Assembly: GCA_946886325.1 (NCBI GenBank)
Contig: CAMPIK010000021.1
Location: 1-11,996 of the forward strand
Source: an uncultured Shinella sp.
GTDB taxonomy: Bacteria; Pseudomonadota; Alphaproteobacteria; Rhizobiales; Rhizobiaceae
Reading direction: 5' to 3'
Length of the DNA stretch: 11,996 nucleotides
Positions within the stretch are counted from its first letter, which is position 1. The number at the start of each line of letters is the position of its first letter. Under the pieces are notes generated by a model that was not told the origin of the DNA, made no database searches, and saw only the letters and a list, made by a program, of their open reading frames with translations. The translations under genes were made by a program, and so were the position numbers. Below are positions 6,639-11,996 of this stretch, in pieces.

Positions 6639-7202
6639 TCAGATAAGCCGCGCGAGTTCCCTGAGTTCGGTCTCGCTCAGCGGCGTCACGCTGCCTTCAT
6701 GCGTCGAGACCGGCGAGAAGCCGAACATCTGGTAGAGCTGGAGCGCGCGCGGATGGTCGAGATTGTTCGTCGTCACGGTGACGAGCTTCGGATCGGAGGA
6801 CCAGGCGGCATAGAGCGTCTGCAGCATGAACCACTTGCCGATGCCGAGGCCGAGCGCGTGTTCGAAGAGGCCGAAATGCACCAGTTCGACCGTCTCGGCA
6901 TCGATCTGGAAGAGCTCGAAGAAACCGGCGGGTGCGCCGTCGACATAAAGCACGGTGACGGAGGTGCGGGCGTCGTGCAGGATCGCGGCGAGCGCCTCGT
7001 CGTCGAGGCGCAGCCGGTCGACCCAATGCCAGCGCGCACCGACCTGCCGGTAGAGAAAGCGGTAGAAGGCGAGCGGAATGCCCGGCACGCGCATGATCGC
7101 CGTGTGGATGTTCACCGGCATCGGCAGGCTCTGCTTCGGCGGCGCGCGCATTTCGAGCGCCGTGATGTGGACGGGCAGCGGTTTTGGGGTTTTCGCGGCC
7201 AT
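6639..7202 (-). CDS. GNAT family N-acetyltransferase
   Basis: A 187-residue cytoplasmic acyltransferase that uses acetyl-CoA; its acceptor is unknown. The GNAT fold covers about residues 34-165. The acetyl-CoA pyrophosphate loop is seen at GLGLGIGKWF (116-125, classical Q/RxxGxG/A form), preceded by the beta-strand VELVHFGLF (105-113) and followed by NNLDHPRALQLYQMFGFSP (146-164), the usual asparagine and tyrosine-containing end of the fold. The residues before about 30 look like an unstructured extension. The ATG is only 3 bp after the sseA stop, with GGGACGGAG as a ribosome binding site inside sseA, so translation is probably coupled. The context suggests a role alongside cysteine or sulfur metabolism, but nothing in the protein names a substrate. 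Confidence 0.87.
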   Translation of the reverse strand: MAAKTPKPLPVHITALEMRAPPKQSLPMPVNIHTAIMRVPGIPLAFYRFLYRQVGARWHWVDRLRLDDEALAAILHDARTSVTVLYVDGAPAGFFELFQIDAETVELVHFGLFEHALGLGIGKWFMLQTLYAAWSSDPKLVTVTTNNLDHPRALQLYQMFGFSPVSTHEGSVTPLSETELRELARLI

Positions 7203-7205
7203 CGG

Positions 7206-8060
7206 TCAGCTCCGTCCCGTGACGACGGGCGTGTCGTCGCGGCTGCCCCATTCCGACCAGGAGCCGTCATAGAGCGTGTTGTCGGTGTGGCCGAGCGAAT
7301 GGAGCGCCAGCGTGATGACGGCGGCGGTCACGCCAGAACCGCAGCTCGTGACGACGGGTTTCGTGAGATCGATGCCCGCCTCTTCGAAGATCGCCCGGAG
7401 ATCTGCGAGGTCCTTGAACCGGCCGCCTTCGGAAAAGGCCGTGACCGGCGTGTTGCGGGCGCCCGGCATGTGGCCGGAGCGCATGCCGGCGCGCGGTTCC
7501 GGTTCCTCGCCCGTAAAACGACCGGCGCCGCGCGCATCGGCGACCTGTTTCGAGCCGGTGGAGACGATGCCGCGCATCTCCTCGAAGCCGGTCACGGCAT
7601 AGGGGTTGAAATGGGTGTGGAAGGTGGCCGGCGCAGGCTCGGGCAGGTCGGTCTGCAAGGGGCGACCCTCGCGCTTCCAGCCGTCGATGCCGCCGTCCAT
7701 GACGAAGACGGACGTCGCACCCATGACGCGGAACATCCACCAGACGCGCGGCGCCGTGAAGATGCCGGGGCCGTCGTAGACGACGATCGTGTCGGTGTCG
7801 GAGATGCCGAGTCTGCCGACTTCAAGTGCGAAGGCCTCGGGCGAGGGGATCGTGTGCGGCAGGCCGCTTGCATGGTCGGCGATGACGTCCTGGTCGAAGA
7901 AGACCGCGCCCGGAATATGGCCGGCGGCATATTCGACGGCACCGTTCCTGTTTTGCGCGGGCAGGTACCAGGACGCGTCGACGACGCGGAATTCCGGCGC
8001 GCCGAGCTGCTTTTCGACCCAGTCGGCGGAAACGACGAACTTGCTCTTCTCGGCGGTCAT
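7206..8060 (-). CDS. sseA: 3-mercaptopyruvate sulfurtransferase
   Basis: A 284-residue two-rhodanese-domain enzyme that moves sulfur from 3-mercaptopyruvate, the transamination product of cysteine, to an acceptor such as cyanide or a thiol. The N-terminal non-catalytic domain spans about 8-130 and keeps AGHIPGA (46-52). The C-terminal catalytic domain spans about 155-280, with SGHMPGA (195-201), substrate-binding arginines near 181-194, and the active-site loop CGSGVTA (240-246) with Cys240. The CG(S/T)GVT loop is the mark of mercaptopyruvate sulfurtransferases; thiosulfate sulfurtransferases have a different loop. The ATG at 8060 has GGAAGGAAG upstream. It lies 33 bp after alaX and 3 bp before the GNAT gene, in the same operon as cysteine synthase, which suits a function in cysteine-derived sulfur handling. 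Confidence 0.95.
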   Translation of the reverse strand: MTAEKSKFVVSADWVEKQLGAPEFRVVDASWYLPAQNRNGAVEYAAGHIPGAVFFDQDVIADHASGLPHTIPSPEAFALEVGRLGISDTDTIVVYDGPGIFTAPRVWWMFRVMGATSVFVMDGGIDGWKREGRPLQTDLPEPAPATFHTHFNPYAVTGFEEMRGIVSTGSKQVADARGAGRFTGEEPEPRAGMRSGHMPGARNTPVTAFSEGGRFKDLADLRAIFEEAGIDLTKPVVTSCGSGVTAAVITLALHSLGHTDNTLYDGSWSEWGSRDDTPVVTGRS

Positions 8061-8093
8061 GATCTTCCTTCCAGGAATGTTCTTGTTCGGGCG

Positions 8094-8840
8094 TCAGGCC
8101 GCGTCTTCGCCGGGCAGGCCGAAGCGGATGCGGAACCGCCGGTTCTCCTTGCCCTTCTTCTCGATCCTCGCGATGTGGATCGCGCCGACCTCCTGGGTCT
8201 CGGAGACATGCGTCCCGCCGCAGGGCTGGCTGTCGATGGCGGAGTTTTCGCCGATGCAGACGAGGCTGACCCGGCCGAGACCCACCGGCGGGCGGACGTT
8301 CTTGGATTTCACGATGCCGGGATTGGCGGCGAGTTCGGCGTCGGTGATCCACTGGACATAGACCGGATGGTTTTCCGTCACGAGCTGCATCAGCTGGCCG
8401 GTGACAGTGTCCTTGTCGATCGTCTCGGACATGTCGAAATCGACCCGGCTCTCCTCCTCGCCGACCGCAGCCCCGGTGATCGGGAAGGGACAGACGACGG
8501 AGAGCAGGTGGCAGGCGGTGTGCATGCGCATCAGCCGGTAGCGCCGCGGCCAGTCGATATGCGCGACGACGGTCTCGCCGACGATGGGTGAAGGCTCGCC
8601 GTCGACGGGGCGGTGGATGGTGATGTCCTTCGTAACGCCGTTGACGGCAAGGCTAAGCGCGATGCGGCTGCCGTCGGCGCGCTCCAGGAAACCGGTGTCG
8701 CCGGGCTGCCCGCCGGAGGTCGCGTAGAAACAGGTCTGGTCGAGCTCGATGCCGCCGTCTTCATGCACAGCCGTCACCACCGCTTCCGAGGTCGAGAGAT
8801 AGAAATCGTCGCGGAAGAGCGGGGTGGTGCTGCCTGTCAT
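8094..8840 (-). CDS. alaX: Alanyl-tRNA editing protein, AlaX type
   Basis: A 248-residue free-standing relative of the alanyl-tRNA synthetase editing domain, expected to hydrolyse wrongly charged Ser-tRNA-Ala or Gly-tRNA-Ala. The N-terminal subdomain has FYATSGGQPGDTG (38-50), the glycine-rich motif of the longer AlaX class. The editing core has the two zinc motifs HTACH (107-111) and CGGTH (207-211). It lacks the synthetase aminoacylation and tRNA recognition domains. The ATG at 8840 is preferred. A TTG at 8849 is also in frame and overlaps the cysK stop as TTGA. Neither start has a good ribosome binding site, and the cysK stop lies 5 bp upstream of the ATG, so translation is probably coupled to cysK. 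Family placement is strong; the mischarged substrate is inferred. Confidence 0.93.
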   Translation of the reverse strand: MTGSTTPLFRDDFYLSTSEAVVTAVHEDGGIELDQTCFYATSGGQPGDTGFLERADGSRIALSLAVNGVTKDITIHRPVDGEPSPIVGETVVAHIDWPRRYRLMRMHTACHLLSVVCPFPITGAAVGEEESRVDFDMSETIDKDTVTGQLMQLVTENHPVYVQWITDAELAANPGIVKSKNVRPPVGLGRVSLVCIGENSAIDSQPCGGTHVSETQEVGAIHIARIEKKGKENRRFRIRFGLPGEDAA

Positions 8841-8845
8841 GACTG

Positions 8846-9886
8846 TCAATCAACTTTTTCGTATGGCACCGAGATCTTCGACCGGGCCGTCAGCCAGCCG
8901 GGAACCGGCAGGCCCTTCGAATCGAGAAACTCCGGATTGAAGAGTTTCGACTGGTAGCGGTTACCATAGTCGCAGAGGATCGTCACGATGGTATGGCCGG
9001 GGCCGAGGTCCTTGGCGAGCCGGATCGCGCCGGCAATGTTGATGCCGGAGGAGCCGCCGAGGCAGATGCCTTCCTTCTCGATCAGGTCGAAGACGAGCGG
9101 AATCGCCTCGCTGTCCGGGATCTGGTAGGCGAAATCCGGCGTGAAACCTTCGAGGTTGGCGGTGATGCGGCCCTGGCCGATGCCCTCGGTGATCGAGCTT
9201 CCCGACGATTTCAGTTCGCCATTTGCATAATAGTTGTAGAGGGCAGCACCCTCCGGATCGGCAATGGCGATCTTGATGCCGGGGTTCTTGGCCCTCAGGC
9301 CCTCGGCCACGCCGGCGAGCGTGCCGCCGGAGCCGACGGCGCAGACGAAACCGTCGACCTTGCCGTCCGTGTCGCGCCAGATCTCGGGCGCTGTCGTCTC
9401 CACATGGGCATCGCGGTTGGCGACATTGTCGAACTGGTTCGCCCAGATCGCGCCATTCGGCTCGGTCTTCGCGAGCTGGGCGGCGAGGCGGCCCGAAAGC
9501 TTCACGTAATTGTTCGGGTTCTTGTAGGGAACGGCCGGCACTTCGACGAGTTCGGCGCCGAGAAGTTTCAGCGCGTCCTTCTTCTCCTGGCTCTGTGTCT
9601 CGGGAATGACGATGACGGTACGGTAGCCGAGCGCCTGGGCGACGAGCGCCAATCCGATGCCCGTATTGCCCGCGGTGCCCTCGACGATCACGCCGCCGGG
9701 GCGCAGCTCGCCGCTCTGTTCCGCCTTGCGGATGATAGCGAGTGCCGCACGGTCCTTGACCGACTGGCCGGGATTGAGGAATTCCGCCTTGCCGAGGATG
9801 TCGCAGCCCGTCGCCTCCGACGCGGCCTTGAGGCGGATCAGCGGCGTGTTGCCGATGGCATCCAGTACGGTGGGCAGAAAGGACAT
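8846..9886 (-). CDS. cysK: Cysteine synthase (O-acetylserine sulfhydrylase), PLP-dependent
   Basis: A 346-residue fold-type II PLP enzyme that makes cysteine from O-acetylserine and sulfide. The Schiff-base lysine is Lys44 in NPGQSVKDRAA (38-48). TAGNTG (70-75) forms the loop that binds the substrate carboxylate, with Ala replacing the more usual Ser of TSGNTG. GSGGT (184-188) holds the PLP phosphate. N-terminal IGNTPLIRL (11-19) is typical. The C-terminus is about 25 residues longer than E. coli CysK. The NPGQSVKDR motif is closer to the CysM and cystathionine beta-synthase branch than to E. coli CysK, so CysM-like or dual activity cannot be excluded. The frame is open to 10054, but the ATG at 9886 starts at the expected MSFLPTVLDAIGNTP; its ribosome binding site is weak. 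It is the first gene of the minus-strand operon. Confidence 0.92.
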   Translation of the reverse strand: MSFLPTVLDAIGNTPLIRLKAASEATGCDILGKAEFLNPGQSVKDRAALAIIRKAEQSGELRPGGVIVEGTAGNTGIGLALVAQALGYRTVIVIPETQSQEKKDALKLLGAELVEVPAVPYKNPNNYVKLSGRLAAQLAKTEPNGAIWANQFDNVANRDAHVETTAPEIWRDTDGKVDGFVCAVGSGGTLAGVAEGLRAKNPGIKIAIADPEGAALYNYYANGELKSSGSSITEGIGQGRITANLEGFTPDFAYQIPDSEAIPLVFDLIEKEGICLGGSSGINIAGAIRLAKDLGPGHTIVTILCDYGNRYQSKLFNPEFLDSKGLPVPGWLTARSKISVPYEKVD

Positions 9887-10169
9887 GGCGGCGGGCCTCG
9901 TGTTCGATGCAGGGATAGAGGCGTCTTTTCCGTCCGCAGGCAACAGTTTGCAAGAAATTATCTTTCGAGGCCGCGGGCTTCGGGGGCATATTTTCGCCAC
10001 CCGCCTGCCATTGCCTGCCGGTGGCCCGCGACGAACCGCGGCGCGATCGATCATTTCACGAAACGGTGATCCATGCCTTGACTTGTCGCGTATCGGGGAT
10101 TGAAAAGATGACCGTGCGGCGTCGCCTCCGTGGCGTCCCGCCGGAAACCCGGACAGGACTGACGAGCGA
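9887..10169. other. Divergent intergenic region between cysK and the ChrR-like gene
   Basis: This 283-bp region must hold the promoters of both genes. On the minus strand TTGCCT followed by 18-19 bp and TCTATCC, ending about 25 bp before the cysK start, is a rough promoter candidate. On the plus strand TTGACT (10078-10083) resembles a -35 hexamer without a clear -10. TGATCC (10067-10072), then 18 bp, then TATCGG, resembles the RpoE/ChrR-type promoter layout. No gene, terminator or strong hairpin was found here. All of these sites are weak. Confidence 0.4.
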
Positions 10170-10820
10170 ATGGTTCGCGAGCATATCGATACCGTGGATG
10201 CCCTGATGGCGCATTATGTGGCGGGTTCCCTGCCGGAGCCGGCGCGCGTTCTGGTCGAGGCGCATCTCGAGATGCGGGATACGAACCGGAAGTTCGTCTC
10301 CGACCTCGAGTCGCTGGCCGGTGTCTCGCTGGAGACGGTCGACCCGGCGCCGCTTTCGGACCGCGACGGCAGGCTCGGGGCGATCCTGGGGTCGCGGCCG
10401 GCGCCCGATCGCGCGATCGACCTTGCGCCGAGGCGGGCAGGGGCACTCTTGCCGCGCGCCATCCGCGACTTCGTTGGCTTCGAGGCCGAGGATATTCCGT
10501 GGAAGACGAAACTGCCGGGCTTCAAGGAGCATGTCGTCGGTCATTTCGGCAATTGCGAGGTGAGCTTCTTCTGGATCCGCCCCGGCCGCGCCGTTCCCGC
10601 CCATACGCATGAGGGCTGCGAACTGTCGATCGTGCTCGACGGCGCCTTCAACGACAGCCGCGGCCGTTTCGGTCCGGGCGACATCTCGGTTGCCGATGAC
10701 AGCATCGATCATCGCCCCGTCGCTGAGAAGGAGCGGCCCTGCATCGGTTTTGCGGTCGTCGAGGCCAAGCTGAAGCTGACAGGCTCCTACCGCCAGATCA
10801 TCGGCGACCTGATCGGCTGA
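10170..10820 (+). CDS. ChrR-like cupin protein (putative anti-ECF-sigma factor, orphan)
   Basis: A 216-residue protein with ChrR architecture. In Rhodobacter, ChrR holds the ECF sigma factor RpoE until singlet oxygen appears. The N-terminal part (1-95) matches the anti-sigma domain in layout (VDALMAHYVAGSL, 9-21), but the zinc motif HxxxCxxC reads H32-LEM-R36-DT-N39, so both cysteines are replaced. The C-terminal cupin (about 100-200) keeps the metal set His145, His147, Glu151 and His181 in PAHTHEGCE and DHRP. The start ATG has only a weak AGGA about 11 bp upstream. No sigma factor gene is adjacent, although chrR normally follows rpoE. It could be an anti-sigma factor acting on a distant partner without zinc, or a cupin sensor with another role. 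The architecture is clear; the function is uncertain. Confidence 0.82.
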   Translation: MVREHIDTVDALMAHYVAGSLPEPARVLVEAHLEMRDTNRKFVSDLESLAGVSLETVDPAPLSDRDGRLGAILGSRPAPDRAIDLAPRRAGALLPRAIRDFVGFEAEDIPWKTKLPGFKEHVVGHFGNCEVSFFWIRPGRAVPAHTHEGCELSIVLDGAFNDSRGRFGPGDISVADDSIDHRPVAEKERPCIGFAVVEAKLKLTGSYRQIIGDLIG

Positions 10821-10874
10821 TTCAGGCCATATTGATCCGGTAGGGTCGGGACAATCAAAAGACGAAGACAGGGA

Positions 10875-10913
10875 CGGCGCACACGCCCGTGCGCCGCGCG
10901 GCGTCGTTCGACG
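10875..10913 (+). promoter_or_regulatory. Two adjacent hairpins in the SDR gene leader
   Basis: CGGCGCAC (10875-10882) pairs perfectly with GTGCGCCG (10889-10896) around ACGCCC. Just after it, CGTCG (10902-10906) pairs with CGACG (10909-10913). Both lie between the ChrR-like gene and the SDR start, before the GAAGGAAGGA ribosome binding site at 10921-10930. There is no T-run. They may be a partial transcription brake or an operator, or they may simply reflect high GC content. Confidence 0.35.
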
Positions 10914-10937
10914 TCCGCCGGAAGGAAGGACGTGCCA

Positions 10938-11774
10938 ATGACGGATTTCATTGCCCAACCCGACCATGGGCTGGCCTGGGTCACCGGAGCGAGCTCGGGC
11001 ATCGGGCGTGCGCTTGCCAAGCGGTTGGCGGAAGACGGTTTCGGCGTCGTCGTCACGGCGCGCGACCTCGACCGTCTGCTCGATTTGCAGACCGAAGTGG
11101 CGGCGAGCGGGGCGACGGGACGGATCATCGTTCTCGACGGTGACGTGACCGACCCGCGCGACATGGAGCGGGTGATCTCTTCGATCGAATACGACCACGG
11201 GCAGATCGCGCTTGCGGTGCTCAATGCCGGCGTCTACCTGCCGGTCGATGGCGGGAACCTGCATCGCGAGGATTTCGAGAAGACTTTCGCCGTCAACCTG
11301 CACGGTGCCGTCAATTGCCTCATACCCGTCGTTGCGCACATGAAGGCGAAGCGCCACGGCCAGATCGCGATCGTCTCGTCCGTCACCGGTTATGGCGGCC
11401 TGCCGACGAGTGCGGCCTATGGCGCGACAAAGGCGGCCCTGATCAACATGGCGGAAAGCCTGAAATTCGATCTCGATCCGCTCGGCATCCATATCCAGAT
11501 CGTCAATCCGGGCTTCGTCGCGACGCCGGCGACGGCCAAGAACGCCTTCACCATGCCCGCCCTGATCTCGCCGGACGAAGCCGCCGACCGCATCGCCGAC
11601 GGCCTGAAGCGTCAGGGTTTCGAGATCACCTTCCCGCGCCGCTTCACCTATTGGCTGAAGCTTCTCAGGCTTCTGCCCTATGGCCTCTACTTCCCGCTCG
11701 TCAGCCGTGCCACCGGTTGGCGCGGGCGCGATCCGGTGGAGCCGACGACACCCGTCTCCGAGCGTCCGGCCTGA
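10938..11774 (+). CDS. Short-chain dehydrogenase/reductase (SDR)
   Basis: A 278-residue NAD(P)-dependent oxidoreductase of the classical SDR type; its substrate is unknown. The Rossmann motif is TGASSGIG (16-23), with LNAGV (95-99), Asn120, Ser148, and the catalytic Tyr161 and Lys165 in YGATKAA. An arginine at position 42 just after the second strand (VVTARD) points to NADP(H), which is an inference. The segment after the core, residues 234-261 (RRFTYWLKLLRLLPYGLYF onward), is basic then strongly hydrophobic and could rest on a membrane, as in lipid or sphingoid-type reductases. A GTG at 10932 is in frame, but the ATG at 10938 sits 7 bp after AAGGA and is preferred. It follows the ChrR-like gene by 117 bp and could share its transcript. 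It ends 6 bp from the convergent transporter gene. Confidence 0.92.
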   Translation: MTDFIAQPDHGLAWVTGASSGIGRALAKRLAEDGFGVVVTARDLDRLLDLQTEVAASGATGRIIVLDGDVTDPRDMERVISSIEYDHGQIALAVLNAGVYLPVDGGNLHREDFEKTFAVNLHGAVNCLIPVVAHMKAKRHGQIAIVSSVTGYGGLPTSAAYGATKAALINMAESLKFDLDPLGIHIQIVNPGFVATPATAKNAFTMPALISPDEAADRIADGLKRQGFEITFPRRFTYWLKLLRLLPYGLYFPLVSRATGWRGRDPVEPTTPVSERPA

Positions 11775-11780
11775 GGCGCG

Positions 11781-11996
11781 TCAGCGGTCGATCCGGGCAC
11801 GCAGCGCCTTCTGTTCGGCCTCTCCCAGCGGAAAATTCCACATCAGCGCAATCGCCGCCAGCTTGAGGGCGATCGGAAGCCAGGCATAGAGCACGGCGAG
11901 CGCCGTCAGCGCGCGGTCGTCGTTGCCGGCCCCGAGTACCGGATCGAAGCCGAAGAAACCGAGTGCGGGGAAGACGAGCCCCGCGCCGGCGGCGAG
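11781..11996 (-). CDS. MFS transporter, GPH type, C-terminal fragment (cut by window edge)
   Basis: The last 71 residues of a membrane transporter; the rest lies beyond the window. Two hydrophobic segments are seen: roughly the first 20 residues (LAAGAGLVFPALGFFGFDP) and the last helix (LTALAVLYAWLPIALKLAAI). The end LMWNFPLGEAEQKALRARIDR is a cytoplasmic tail. A final helix followed by a W-N-F/Y-P-L-type turn and a basic tail is familiar from glycoside-pentoside-hexuronide/cation symporters of the major facilitator superfamily. Substrate cannot be deduced. The stop TGA lies at 11781-11783 on the minus strand, converging with the SDR gene. Confidence 0.75.
   Translation of the reverse strand, partial: LAAGAGLVFPALGFFGFDPVLGAGNDDRALTALAVLYAWLPIALKLAAIALMWNFPLGEAEQKALRARIDR

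Noticed and set aside
6624..8591. Long plus-strand open frame (655 codons) opposite the GNAT, sseA and alaX genes
   Set aside because: It runs antisense to three genes with clear family motifs, crosses their boundaries, and its translation is rich in Arg, Ala, Gly and Asp without any recognisable domain; this is a GC-rich artefact.
9887..10054. N-terminal extension of cysteine synthase
   Set aside because: Family members start near the NTPLIRL motif; the extension is Arg/Pro-rich and would be read from the promoter region.
10056..11492. Minus-strand open frame (478 codons) opposite the ChrR-like and SDR genes
   Set aside because: It spans two well-supported plus-strand genes and has no recognisable domain. 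It was considered as a possible hidden sigma factor but lacks region 2 or region 4 features.

Overview
The window looks like chromosomal housekeeping and stress DNA from an alphaproteobacterium of the Rhizobiales, most likely Rhizobiaceae (Rhizobium, Agrobacterium, Ensifer or Shinella-like). This rests on the high GC content (above 60% by eye), the strong GC bias at third codon positions, and the gene families and gene order. No tRNA, rRNA, CRISPR array, insertion sequence or phage gene was seen. Genes are densely packed and no gene-free stretch exceeds 300 bases.

Layout from left to right. Positions 1-60 may hold the last codons of a gene on the plus strand. Next, on the minus strand, is a Tat-exported 2',3'-cyclic-nucleotide phosphodiesterase/3'-nucleotidase (cpdB, 95-2080) with a Pho-box-like site in its promoter region. 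Divergent from it is a seven-helix membrane diguanylate cyclase (2378-3628). A Lrp/AsnC regulator (3647-4108, minus) and alanine dehydrogenase (ald, 4271-5389, plus) are transcribed divergently around a 162-bp region. That region carries phased TTCGAA repeats and a long inverted repeat. A strong intrinsic terminator (5414-5441) ends ald.

From 5441 to 9886 every gene is on the minus strand. In transcription order they are cysteine synthase (cysK), an AlaX-type alanyl-tRNA editing protein, 3-mercaptopyruvate sulfurtransferase (sseA), a GNAT acetyltransferase, an OmpA-domain protein with a signal peptide, and a DUF1203-type protein. The first four are spaced 3-33 bp apart and are probably one operon built around cysteine synthesis, cysteine sulfur transfer and tRNA-Ala proofreading. 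The DUF1203 gene has its ribosome binding site inside a perfect 11-bp hairpin.

The right end (10170-11996) holds a ChrR-like cupin protein with no sigma factor gene beside it, a short-chain dehydrogenase, and the C-terminus of an MFS (GPH-type) transporter on the minus strand. The ChrR-like protein keeps its cupin metal ligands but has lost the two cysteines of the N-terminal zinc anti-sigma motif. I see no wholly new multi-gene system. The observations most worth following are this altered orphan ChrR protein and its neighbours, the hidden ribosome binding site of the DUF1203 gene, the control elements between the Lrp gene and ald, and the Pho-box-like site of cpdB.
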